64,000 bases of DNA from Glossina fuscipes (GCF_014805625.2 NW_023998452.1:304455-368454), one strand, 5' to 3'; positions 52,101 through 62,864 are shown, counted from the stretch's first letter. Notes: generated from the letters alone by a model not told the origin. Numbers and translations: made by a program.

Positions 52101-53495
52101 TAATGACCTGAAATAATTATTCATGGGAACACCCAGAAACTTGAAAAGGGAATGTGTAGACGATGAAAGTTACACCACTTGCCAGGGTAACTTAATTTGC
52201 TGACATATCTGACCTGAGCAGAAGGCGTGTCTTTTGAATCGTCGACAAAGCCGGCCGGCAAGAAGTTTTCGTCCTCCTGACGCAAAAGATGGAGACTGAT
52301 AAAACACATAACCGGGTTGTTTGAAACTATAAGGGTTTTGCACAGCGTTTAGACCGAGAATGAGAGTACGTCTACCCAGTAATCTCTTACATTCTACGGC
52401 AAGGACGTATCGATGGCCAAGAAGACTGCACAGCGAAGACACAATACAGAGATGTTACAATTTTTTTCGACGAAGGGGAGGATGCATTCTCCCCGCAATC
52501 TGAGTTGTCCCACGAAAGCGGCGCAATGGTGACGAAGTAATTCGAATTCATTCGAGTCCTGCACAATAAAGATAGTTACAAACGACTTCCATTTTTGTTA
52601 CATTTATCCACGAAGTCTAGATGGTCTTCGCCACGTGATCTGTGTTGTGCTCTGACAACGACACAACAGCGAGAAAACAGCCGTTTACAGTGAGGATCAT
52701 TATAAACGAGTTCCATTGTTTCCACGTTTATCCACGAAGGTGAGAGGCAGTCCGCCCTGTCATCTGCATCGGTCTACGGCAGTAAGTAGATAGTGACAAG
52801 CAACATTCGAATTCATACAAGCCCTGTAAGCTAAAGATCTTTATAAACGAGTTTAGTTTCTTCCCATACTTCGGATGAAGAGTAGTAAACCTAAGTACCT
52901 TGAAATCGTTTAAAAGCTGCCCTACTCACATTAGCAATGAAAAAGTGATACTGTTTCGATATTTTGATCAAAGGTACAAACTCTTAAAATAGTGGGTCCT
53001 GTTACTTTTCGGATCCGGAAAAATACATAAAAATCGACATATTTGGCACAAGTGGATTTTAAAAGGCATACCTAAAAGTTCGTCATTTGGACCCCTCATC
53101 TGAGCGACATAAATCCCGGGACGACCATCAAATTCACTTCTGGTTAAAACTTCACGCACCCCATCAGCATTATGAACGGCAACAACCGGAAAAGGGCCCA
53201 TATGAAAACCCACAATGTCTGACTTATACCATTTGCAAAATTTTAAAACACCTTTATGTAGGAATTTGAAATCGGAGAGCATCATAAACAAATAACTGCC
53301 AAATAGCGGTATACGTGGTGGTCCTGAGGGTTGCAAAAAAAAAAAAAAATGAGCTCATGATTAGAAATATCAGAATGCAGAATTATGTCGAATCAACTGA
53401 CCGGGCGGAAATCCTTTTGGCCGATAGAAAGCATATTTGTAAGAAAGATATAAACACGCACACGCACAAGTTGTTAATAAAATTTCGGTTAGCAT
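49174..53495 (-). CDS. Cytochrome P450, CYP304A-like, copy A
   Basis: Exons on the minus strand are 53495-53402, 53323-53072, 50441-49570 and 49503-49174, totalling 1548 nt (515 codons plus stop). The start ATG opens a membrane anchor ([20 protein letters not shown]) followed by the hinge [16 protein letters not shown]2-clan features include FWKEQRRF (helix C), ExxR as EILR, the FRPERF segment and the heme loop [12 protein letters not shown] with the Cys ligand. The overall match is to Drosophila Cyp304a1, an endoplasmic-reticulum monooxygenase of unknown substrate. The I helix reads [11 protein letters not shown] where most P450s have (A/G)GxD/ETT, so the usual acid-alcohol pair is absent. 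Intron 2 is 2.6 kb and holds a tandem array. Copy B lies 5 kb upstream on the same strand. Confidence 0.93.
50442..53071 (-). other. 2.6 kb second intron of P450 copy A
   Basis: The donor G|GTATGC follows the LL(G) codon and the acceptor TATTTAG| precedes the codon completing Gly. The equivalent intron of copy B is only 67 nt, so this one has expanded. The extra sequence includes a degenerate tandem array at 52460-52870 and a GC-richer segment from about 52150. No open frame with recognisable product was found. Confidence 0.8.
52460..52870. repeat. Degenerate tandem array in the P450 intron, unit 120-145 bp
   Basis: Blocks like TTATAAACGAGTTCCATT recur at about 52575, 52700 and 52841. TTTATCCACGAAG recurs at 52603 and 52727, with a related TTCGACGAAGG at 52467. 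CATTCGAATTCAT-type blocks recur at 52540 and 52805. About three diverged units. Confidence 0.6.
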
Positions 53496-54689
53496 TGTAT
53501 AAAACACACACAGGAATATTTGAAATCAATTACAATTTTCTCTATTTATTATTTGTATTTTTATTTAATTAAATAAATTCCAGTTGCACTTTATTGTTGA
53601 ACGGGCGCGTTTAATTGCTTAACTGAACTGATTTCTTAAATACGAATGCATTAAGTGGCGAACGACGATTTATTGAGAGATAAGTTATAATTATAAGGCA
53701 TCAGTATCAGCAATTGCGTGCTACTCGTAATCATAGCGTAATTAATCGCATTCATATTTATGCAGATCAATATAAGCTACGATCGCTGTTTAATTGAAAA
53801 GAACATTTTTTTAAGGTAAACTTAGTAACAGAATCACTGAGCATCCCTTTAGGTTAACAACAACAAAGTAATCCAATGTTGTCTCTGAATCATTCACACG
53901 ACGATAGTTTGCACTTACGTCTGTCTGCGAATATTTGCATTTGTTTTTAATTCAAAAGCAAATAACGACATTTCGTCACTCCCTCTCACATTATCAGGAA
54001 TGTCTTTATGTAAATTTCACTAATCGAATAAATGTATAAAATAAGCTAAAAAGTTGGTGAGCATCGTATGGATGTTTATTACTACAAAGCCAAGTGTTGA
54101 GTGTTTATTTTACTGCGCCTAAGCTTAATAATCTTCTTATTATACTTATTAATAATTATTTATTCAATTAATCGCAACAGCTCGGAGTTTTTTTTATAAA
54201 TTTTACTCGATATTAGGGCGATACTCGATTAAGACGATTAAGTTTTGTATTTGAAAGGATTAATTCGTAGCGCTATTACAATATCGTTACGTTACCTTAC
54301 GTATTAAGAATAATTACCCACTTTTGTTATTGTTATGCAATCAAAAATCTGTTTGATCGATTCGGATGTGCTGTCAATTGTTGTCGTCGATTGCTTTTAT
54401 GAAAGTATTATTGATTCAAAAAACGGTGAACAATTTAAATAAATAAATAAAACGTTTAAATAATACAAAATAAACAATTTACAAAACAAGCCATCATTCA
54501 TTAAATATTGTGCGCAGCACACGCTGCATTAGAATTTTCCTATTGACATTAACAAGATTACTATTATTTTTTATTGTTGTTTACGAATTGTATTAAAACT
54601 CTGAGGCTTTTACATCTCTTTTATCTTGTTTGGAATCCAACTTGTTGTTGAAGTTATTGTCCAACTACCCAATTATTATTCCCAACTAT

Positions 54690-55115
54690 GCTACACGACA
54701 ACTTTGCTGCCCATATTCGCCAAATCAAAGGCGAGAGACCGTGCACTACGTAATATCTTTACTGCCCACCTATCCAGACCGGAAGATCAAGGATCATGCT
54801 TTTCACTAACTCTATAAAAGATCTCCTCTGCTAACATTTTCGAAGCAAATAATCAGAGATCGTGGTTTTTTGGTGCCTTCATATCTTCTCTTGACACTTC
54901 CCTGCCTAAAGATTAGAGACAGCGTTTTTCACTTACACTATTAAAAAGCTTGTTACACATTTACGAAAAAGAAAATCGGATACGTGGCTTTCATCCACAC
55001 ATTTATCATACTTTCATCGTCTCTGCGGGCACTTCCCGGTCGGGAAATCGAAGATCGTGCGTATCATTTACCCTATGTAATATCTTTATTGAAGACGTTT
55101 GCACAACTGATCTTA
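54690..55115. repeat. Degenerate tandem array, unit about 60-135 bp
   Basis: Blocks of the form AAATCRAAGATCGTGCNTTTCACTNNCTCTATNAAAGATCT recur near 54720, 54782, 54855, 54908 and 55045. The spacing is irregular and the copies are strongly diverged. Confidence 0.4.
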
Positions 55116-55815
55116 TCAGTTTTTCACTTTATTTCTTTCTCGTTTTTTTTTTTTTTGTTTATTTATTCATTAACACATCAAATTCGGCTAAAATTAATGA
55201 ACAGCCGAATTAAATTAAGACTTAGATATATGCCAATTATTATTAACGACTACTATAAAGAAAAGAAAAGTTAAGAAAAAAAAGTCGCTCACACATGAAA
55301 CGCATATAAAATAAGTTACAGTCGAATTTAATTGACTTTTGAAAGTAAGCCTTATACTAATTAATACTACAAATTGGTATAAAGTACATAAGGAGAAGCA
55401 AATGAAATGAAATAAAAATATAAATATAAAAAACACACAACACAATATAATAAATAATATTTCATGTATAAATAAATAAGAAAGAAAAAAAGAGGGCATA
55501 TAAACAGCTAGCACAGAGGCACACGCACAACCGGTAAAGATCCAAGTTGCAAGTGAAGTCCTAAGCCATCGCAAACATGCAAAGGCATGGCAACCCATGC
55601 GCTAAGGAACACTCATTAATTTTTGAATCATAACGAGATGTTAAAATGAAAAGTTGGTTTAAATACGACAAAGGCAAATCGCGCGTATTAAGCAAAGTCG
55701 TTCCGATAGACTTTAAGGGATCCGATATTGAGACTAAGTGATAGACATCATTTAGGTCTCTGAAATCAATTCTAAACGGGTTAAGCAGTTCATAATTGTA
55801 TTTACATTGATTCAG

Positions 55816-56120
55816 CTAAATAAAAATAGAGTGCCTTGAGATGCGGTTAGGGACATTAAAGCTTATCTCAACAAGTAATGCGGGCGAGTCATTGAAACCA
55901 TTTATTACTTTGATTAAGAAGGAAAGCCCAAGAACAAATCTACGTTTCCCAAGTGACGGTAGGGATAATAGAAGCAATCTATTTTCATAAGGAGGCAAAG
56001 AGACAAGTGGTCACCAATCCAAATTTCTAAGGACAAACAGCAACGATTGCTTTTGAACTGATTCAATTAAATCTATATACCAACTATAGGAGGGGACCAC
56101 ACAACCGAGGCATACTCACT
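55816..56120 (-). pseudogene. LINE reverse transcriptase C-terminal segment, broken
   Basis: Contains the typical stretch WYIDLIESVQKQSLLFVLRN followed, after an in-frame stop in place of an expected sense codon, by LPPYENRLLLLSLPSLGKRR and VINGFNDSPALL. These are characteristic of the region after the polymerase thumb in CR1/jockey elements. Confidence 0.7.
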
Positions 56121-56174
56121 ATGTACACACATGTATAGCCTTTCTGTAGTGTAATGATTCTTCAGCTGTTTAGA

Positions 56175-56570
56175 TCATCTCTTAGCTTTACATAAATAAA
56201 GCTCAATAAGCAAATTAAAACGTAATCTTTGGGCGAATAGATCCCCGAAACCGAAAAACGAATCGACGTTTCGCAACGTATATGAATCAATGAAAAAATC
56301 AGTACCGAATGCCTTCCGTTTTAAGAAAGAAAGCTTCTTGCATTTACTGCCTTGAGGGACGCTAGACGTCACGGGCAATTCCTTCGAGGTGATGAAATTA
56401 AACAGAACCTTAAAAGATTTGTTATGCAGACAAGAGCTTATCCATTTCACTATGCCAGCCGCATAGAGTTTGAAGATCAATAAGTTATGATTAACTAAAT
56501 CAAATGCTTTGCTAAAATCGGTACATACGACGTCTGTACGAGAGCCACTAGAAAAAGCCTTGAAAACCAC
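56175..56570 (-). pseudogene. LINE reverse transcriptase fragment, broken
   Basis: Shows the palm motif TDVVCTDFSKAFDLVNHNLL (catalytic-type Asp in DFSKAFD), then LYAAGIVKWISSCLHN and SSVPQGS. Immediately afterwards the expected leucine-rich finger block and the YADD-type motif are missing, which indicates an internal deletion. The tail LRNVDSFFGF does not continue the domain cleanly. Confidence 0.75.
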
Positions 56571-57190
56571 GCTGGAATGGAGAAATATAAGATTCGATAG
56601 AAAAAGCTAAACACTGAGTAGCAATTCACTCCAACAACTTAGGTAAGGCACTCAGCTTGGCGATGCCTCTATATTTCTCAACTCGATGTCTATTTCCACA
56701 TCAGTGGACGGGAATAAGGAAATTACTGTTCCAACACAAAAGGAAAGCACTTCGAGGCCGAGGTTGTTTGAAGGAAATGAATGCAGAGGTAGCTAAGTTT
56801 AACACATTACAGAACGAAGGCACTACGACAATATTGGTAGTATATTTCTTGCTGAGAAATCGAGCTTAATGCGTGAAAGATGAGATTTAAGCAGTAACAT
56901 AAAATCACAATGTTTTTGGAAGAAAGTTGGGCTTACCACATAGAACGGACCATCATATCTGCAATAAAAGGAAATACAAATTGCTGGAAGATACGGATCC
57001 TCAGAAAAACTAAAAGGTGGACAGCGATTTTCAACTATCTCCCGGAAAATGGCAAAGCAAAAATCTGCCATTACAGTTAGAGGTACGGTTGTATTGACGC
57101 GAAGCTCTATCAGATGTTAATGTGTCACTGTAACACCAAGTGACTTGTAGCAAATTGAAGTCCACCAACACTATGACTTATATCAGTAGA

Positions 57191-57562
57191 TTAAGTCTCT
57201 TCGCCCACATCACAAATAAACGCAGCATGTTTCTTATAAATAGAGTTGCCCTCGTTTGGGGGCAACTCATAGGAGCAAGTTACATACAACCGTTTATTGG
57301 CAATTTTCGCCCGAATGGCAATAAATTCAACGTCGGAAGGAGTAGGAAATTCAATTGAATAGGACCGGACTTCAGCAGATATGACAACTAACACACCACC
57401 AATGCGATCCAATCGATCTTTTCTAAAAACCTGGAAAAAATTGTGAAAAAGTTCCGAAGAATGTAAATCAGACTTTAACCAAATCTCAGAGAAGGCCAAA
57501 AAGGAAAACTGCGTCCTCACTGCATTTAGGAAAGTAGAGCGAATTTTTGAGGTTAGGCCCAC
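57191..57562 (-). pseudogene. LINE AP-endonuclease domain fragment, broken
   Basis: FLAFSEIWLKSDLHSSELF, VFRKDRLDRIGGVLVVIS and KRLYVTCSYELPPNE correspond to the E(T/I)WL, FRKDR-GGGV and Y-PP blocks of the APE-type endonuclease of jockey/CR1 elements. The fragment stops before the later catalytic Asp/His blocks. Confidence 0.7.
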
Positions 57563-58470
57563 AACATTTTACACGCTTTCTCTAACCATAATATCCTTCG
57601 TTCAGAATGACTTGTTCAGGGCAGCACTGAAGTTCCGTGGGCGACGGGACTTTGAACGAAGCAATCACTCTTACTTCTGATGATTTCAACTTAAAAACTT
57701 AATTCTGCGTTATGAAATTTCATGCTGTCTACTACCGTACAGGCAGCGAGACTGAAAATAAACGCCGCTTTGCTCGGTAGAACGGAAACTAATTCATTTC
57801 TTCCACTATTATTAAGAAACGAAGATTGCGCCCCAGCAACGCTTGAGAAGAACCCAACTTGACTAGTTGTGTGAGTCTTTGCCGACATCTCGATTGCGTT
57901 ATAATGAGACGCGCAGTAGCGTGCGCCACAGGACGCGGCTACTGAGCCTTCACCTTCAACTTGAAACACACACGGGATACTTTTTACAGCTTCAGCATAC
58001 GTACCCTTAGGGGCCTTGGGTAATATTTCTAACCGCTTGTGTTTAGGTATTGCCGACTAATCCATTTGGTCCAGAACTTTATCCGTTAAAAGTGGTCTTG
58101 GCGAAGACAAATCGTCCAGTTCAATGGACAGCAGATCGACGGCTGGCGCACAGTTCGATCCAGTAACCGGAGATGCGATACTCTACGAGGTCGGAATTCG
58201 AACATTAACCGGTCCCGGTGAAGGGGGCACCACACTACGTGTTGTACGGTCGCCTTTTGCTCGAGGTGAATCATGACCTTTTAACAGTTCTCGACTAACT
58301 TCAAAGATAATAGTTTTCCTGTTCGCTTGTTATTATTACCTCTGATCATACTTGTATTCTTAAAAAGAACAGCAAGTCTTCTTCTATATATAAAATACCT
58401 TTGCATTATAGCGAAATGAAAGCAAAATCTTTGGAAAATAAATTTTAATTGAAAAATCCATTTTTTTTTT

Positions 58471-58476
58471 TTTATT
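58471..58476 (-). terminator. Probable poly(A) signal of P450 copy B
   Basis: AATAAA on the minus strand 61 nt after the stop codon, followed by an A-run. Confidence 0.55.
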
Positions 58477-58536
58477 CCTTTTATACAATTTCCGGTTTAG
58501 TTTCAAGATTAATATACTTTACAAGCGGAGCTAATC

Positions 58537-60365
58537 TTAATTTCTTTCTTCGAGTTGTAGCCAAAAATCTTGTGGGGAAACAATAAAGCCACTTAAATTG
58601 CTAGATAATTTGGGCAATTTATCGTCCTCTGCTAAAGTAAAGTGATAACTTTGACATAGAGTGGAGACCATAAGGAACAAAAGATTTCTAGAAAATGTTT
58701 CACCAGCACAAAGGCGCTTACCTGTAAGTTATTCAGGGGAAATGTATATATATTTTTTATTCATCTTGTCAACTTACCAGCGCCAAACGGTAAAGAAACG
58801 TCTTTTTTTAGACAGAGTTCACCCTTTTCATTTAAAAAACGTTCCGGTCTAAAAACTAATGGATCTCCCCAAACCTTTGCATCATTATGATAAGCATATA
58901 GACTGGGTATAATGATAGTATCCTTGAATTATGGGATTGAATATAGGAATTTGAAAATCGAATATAAATTCCGGAAATACCTTCGGAATATTATAACCCA
59001 TTAGTTGAGTGTCTTCTAAAGTCTTATGCGGCACATTCGAAGGTACTAGCGTTTCTATTCTCAAAATCTCTCTTACCGTAGCTTCAGTGTAAGGCATAAA
59101 TTGGCGATCATCTACTGTTGGCAAACGATTCCGACCAACAATCTCATCTATTTCTGTTTGTATAGATTTCTGTATTTTAGGATTCACAAGAAAATGTTGC
59201 ATTAGAAAGGAAAGTTGAAAACTAATGGCTGTTATAGATGGCAATACGAAATCAATTATGTTCATTATTAATTGATCGCGTCTGAAAGTCGTATCAAGGT
59301 TGCCGTTCGACTCAGCTTTGAGCATTTCTTTTATGTAAACATCCAAAAAGTTACGTTCATAGTTTTCATCATAAGTCTTAAGATGATAATCAATAATTTT
59401 GCTGAAAAACTCATGCATGTATAGATTCGATTCTCTTAAAACATTATAACCGCTCCATTTTGGAAAAACGTATCTTATCCATGGCATAATACTTATCATT
59501 TTTCCGTATGCATCAGCATTTCTTTGAAACTGAATAGTAATTCGGATTAATTGCCAAAGATCGTTTTGGTCGGAACGTGAAATTCGTTCGTTATAGGCAA
59601 CATGTAAAAAACTGTTAAGACCCGAGTGTCCAAAGAAATACGGTAACAAGACACGTTTGCCATCTTTGCTGACGAAAGGCCTTTCGTGTTCGTAACGGGG
59701 TCCACTTCTGATTAGATCCAACATATCATTTAACTGATCTTGAATAAATGATTCAAGCTCAGCGAAACGTCGACCAAAACCGTAATCTCTTAGGTAACGT
59801 AAAACAAAACGCCTTTGTTCCTTCCAAATGGAACCCTCTTGAAACAAAACTCCTAAAAAGGATAAACAACGTGAAGGGATTGGCTACTTAACATTGAAAC
59901 ATTCAAGTTGAGTGCAAACCTTCTAACTTTTCCTCAGGATGACGCATTAGAACCAAATAAGCTGGAACACGTCCATCATACCTGGCATCCCGTAACACTT
60001 GACGTATTGCCTCAGCATTGTGAATAACCACAACTGGAAACGAACCCATATAAAATCCTACAATGTCAGATTTATACCATTCGCTAAATTTTAACACACT
60101 TTTGTACGAATACTTGAAATTCGTCAGCATCATAAACAAATAACTGCCGAAGAAAGGTAGGCGCGGTGGTCCTTAATAGAAACGAAAACGAATGTTTAAT
60201 ATAACATAAAGCATCATTTCTATCTTTTTTTCTTATTTTTCTTATTTTGTGTACCCCAAACTAACCGGGTGGAAATCCTTTCGGTCTATATACAGCATAT
60301 TTGTAGAGAGAGTAAAAGCCGAGGCAAACACAGAGTAACGACAGTATTTGTGTAAAGAATTCCAT
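58537..60365 (-). CDS. Cytochrome P450, CYP304A-like, copy B
   Basis: Exons on the minus strand are 60365-60266, 60171-59920, 59852-58981, 58922-58778 and 58721-58537, totalling 1554 nt (517 codons plus stop). Exons 2 and 3 have exactly the lengths of copy A (252 and 872 nt), and the last two exons together equal copy A's last exon (330 nt). The anchor is [19 protein letters not shown], then [29 protein letters not shown] and the heme loop [12 protein letters not shown] are present. The I helix reads [11 protein letters not shown], again without the usual acid-alcohol pair. A 56 nt intron (58777-58722) splits the second Gly codon of FGAG in the heme loop and is absent from copy A. All splice sites and the frame are intact, so the gene looks functional. 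The best relative is Drosophila Cyp304a1. Confidence 0.94.
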
Positions 60366-62153
60366 TCTTTTTTTCGCGTCTGTTTAGAACGTCTTAGCTC
60401 AAACTGAAGACTAAAGACAGTTGATCGCAGCTCAAACAATTGATCACTAGTTAGTTTTTCGATCTTATTGTATACCCAAATGCTTTTAGAATGAGATATA
60501 AACAACAAGTGAAGCAGAATTTGCATTCAACTAATCAAATGCAAAAACTAATTCATTATACGTGAGGCGAATTGATGGATTATATTGAAAACTCTCCATT
60601 TCATCATTGTTGCTTCGCTAACCATTCTAGCAATATGATGTTATGGATTATAACTTATTCAAATCAAGTGCTTACATTTAGCCTGAACAAAACGGCGTTT
60701 CATCGTACTCATCACTTTCAGATTTATGAGAATTTTTTTATTCGTCGATTATTTGCAATCGATAAAATTTTTAAGCAAATTAGTCAACCCCATCAACGAC
60801 TGCAAAGGCAACTCCATCTCCCCAAAATGACTTTCCTGTTTGAAAATGGCAATATAATGTAAGTCGAAGTTCTCTGGTTAAACTTCACTATTGAAATCAT
60901 ACTTCAGAAATGTAAAACAAGTAAGAACATTATAGTTTGCCAAGGCCGACCGTTAGATACCTTGCAGCACTCCTAGTACTGGTATTCACTCGATTCGTAA
61001 TAAGACACCAACGGCATATTTCTCATCAAGTTTCGCATGTTTGATAATGTCCGAAACATTACATGGCGTGAACTGAATTTTGCAAATTTCATGTACTTCC
61101 CAAAGTTTTGCAATTTTTTAGTTTTCGTCATAAAAGACTTTCTCTCCGTATAAAGACTTGCTTTTCGTGATAACCCCTATAAACAATGCGTTAATGTCTA
61201 CAAAATAGATCTACGCAATCCAAATTTCCTACAGTTAATTTTTTGCTAACATGCTAAAATATTAAAAATAGAACTATTTCTATTCATGAGAAACCTTGTA
61301 AGAAATGTGGTGCTAGAAATAGACCCATACGGTTCAGATTTGTTCCACTTAATTTAATGTCAAATAACGACTATGAACAAATTTTCAACACGAAATAATG
61401 AGAATTGCATCTGTTTACCATATAAAGATTCAGTTTCCGTAGAAACGAAGGTTACGTGAGAAAGTGCTCAAAAAATTGCCACAGCCGAACCACGTTTTCG
61501 CTACAAATTTGGAATGTCGATATATTAATACTTAGCGAGTCTTGTCGAAAAATTCCGAAAATTGGAATTTTTTTCCATATAATGATTTTTCAAAATAAAG
61601 CGGTGTATGGGAAGTGGTTAGAAATTCCGTTTGGTGGATACGTACGTCGGCACAATCTGAATATAAACTTGCGCCACAAGAAATATACAATACATGCTCT
61701 ATATACTTTAATATATTCGTCCAACTACCAACTTAAAATGGGAGGTAATAAGTGCAACACATGCAATTAAATATATTCGCAAAAATTTATTATAACGAAT
61801 TTTATTTATTCACTAGTAGGAATAAAAACTTGATAAATTTATATGCGAAAAACAAAATTCTTACTTCACAAGTCTATGAGATATCTTCATTTGCCCATTA
61901 GCAACGCTTGTCCACTCGATTTATGCGAAGGTTATGACGATCACAAATTTTGTAAATCATTTATGTACAAACAAAATTTACTGATGATTCTTACTCACGT
62001 ACGAGCATCCACATACTACGAGAAGAGTGAGCGGAATAAAAATCAACTCAAAGATTATAGAAAATTATGCATTGCTCTAATGAAACAACAATTTTAAAAA
62101 CTAGTTGCTATTTACTTAAAGGTAAAACCCTTTAACATATTGAACGCACGTAG
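60366..62153. other. Intergenic region between P450 copy B and the Spc25-like gene
   Basis: Holds the presumed promoter of copy B, a dispersed repeat start (60908-61160) and a few AT-rich open frames on the + strand (61456-61770, 61843-62097). I do not count these as genes because they lack splice support and recognisable content. Confidence 0.55.
60908..61160 (+). repeat. Dispersed repeat family copy, 5' part
   Basis: AAACAAGTAAGAACATTATAG then GCCAAGGCCGACCGTTAGAT matches the start of the minus-strand copy at 40545-41168 in order and spacing. The remainder is diverged. Confidence 0.5.
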
Positions 62154-62864
62154 TTAAGTTGTTTCATTATGTTCTGGCAGTTCCCCTAGGATTAGTTTCC
62201 GCCATTGCTCTTTGTATGCAGATTGATCTTGTATCAACTTTGTTAAAACGCCTTCGATCTCTTTTTCTGTATGGTCCGCTGTACTTATGCAGAAATGTTC
62301 CCATTCTTTACCTTCAACTGTATCTTTAAGAGTCACACCCTGTACGTGATCAGGCAAAGCTTGAAGATTAATATAAGTTTCTGTTAGTTCCTTTGACTGC
62401 CGTACACTGTAAAGAACATGCACAACGATATTATTAGACAAACTTTAATTGAGCAATGGCCAAGCCATACTGATCCATTTTCATCATGTTTTCGAGGTCC
62501 TTTTTCTCTTGTTCTTCTAATTCAGATTCCAATTCTTGTATTTGCTCTTGCTTTTTGGTCACGTTCGCTTGCTTTTCTTCTACCAATTTTTCTAATTCCC
62601 GGTTATAAAGTTCCAAATTTTTCACATGTTCTTTATAAATAGATAATGCGTAAAGTTTTTCATTCAAAATTCTTTTTATTGCAGCTATAAGAGAAACAAT
62701 GGTGTTTAAGCCAATTAACAATAAAAAACACAACAAATGACCAGCCTACCAAAATTTTGGAAGTACTTCTTACATTTCCCAACAATATTTGCTTCGAGTT
62801 TTACAATTTGACATTCCTCATATTCCATTCGTTTGAAACGTTTAACAACGTCACATTTGTTCAT
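62154..62864 (-). CDS. Probable kinetochore protein Spc25 (NDC80 complex), 193 residues
   Basis: Minus-strand exons 62864-62750, 62684-62471 and 62406-62154 join in phase (65 and 64 nt GT-AG introns), giving 582 nt, 193 codons plus stop. The N-terminal two thirds are a coiled coil ([18 protein letters not shown], then [20 protein letters not shown] and [12 protein letters not shown]). The end is a small globular-looking domain ([19 protein letters not shown], then [15 protein letters not shown]). Length and layout fit Spc25, which anchors the NDC80 complex at kinetochores. In Drosophila Spc25 (mitch, CG7242) is numbered next to Cyp304a1 (CG7241), and here it lies next to the CYP304A-like pair. 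Sequence similarity of such coiled coils is weak, so the assignment rests mainly on context and architecture. A donor 27 nt later would leave a 37 nt intron, judged too short. Confidence 0.6.

Larger units (their letters stand above)
55640..57970 (-). mobile_element. Degenerate non-LTR (LINE) retrotransposon, jockey/CR1-like
   Basis: On the minus strand three ordered fragments can be read: an AP-endonuclease-like domain (57562-57191), a reverse-transcriptase palm segment (56570-56175) and the conserved C-terminal segment of the polymerase (about 56120-55816, possibly to 55640). The order matches ORF2 of jockey/CR1-type elements. Stops and frame changes separate the parts, so the element is dead. 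The 5' limit is uncertain; 57969-57691 may be ORF1 remnant. No poly(A) tail or target-site duplication was confirmed. Confidence 0.75.
53496..58536. other. 5 kb spacer between the two P450 genes
   Basis: Contains the presumed promoter of copy A, a degenerate tandem array (54690-55115), the broken retrotransposon (55640-57970) and the 3' flank of copy B. No other gene was seen. Confidence 0.7.

Noticed and set aside
61843..62097. 84-codon + strand open frame ending just before the Spc25-like gene
   Set aside because: Somewhat protein-like, but there is no acceptor, partner exon or recognisable motif; kept only as a note.
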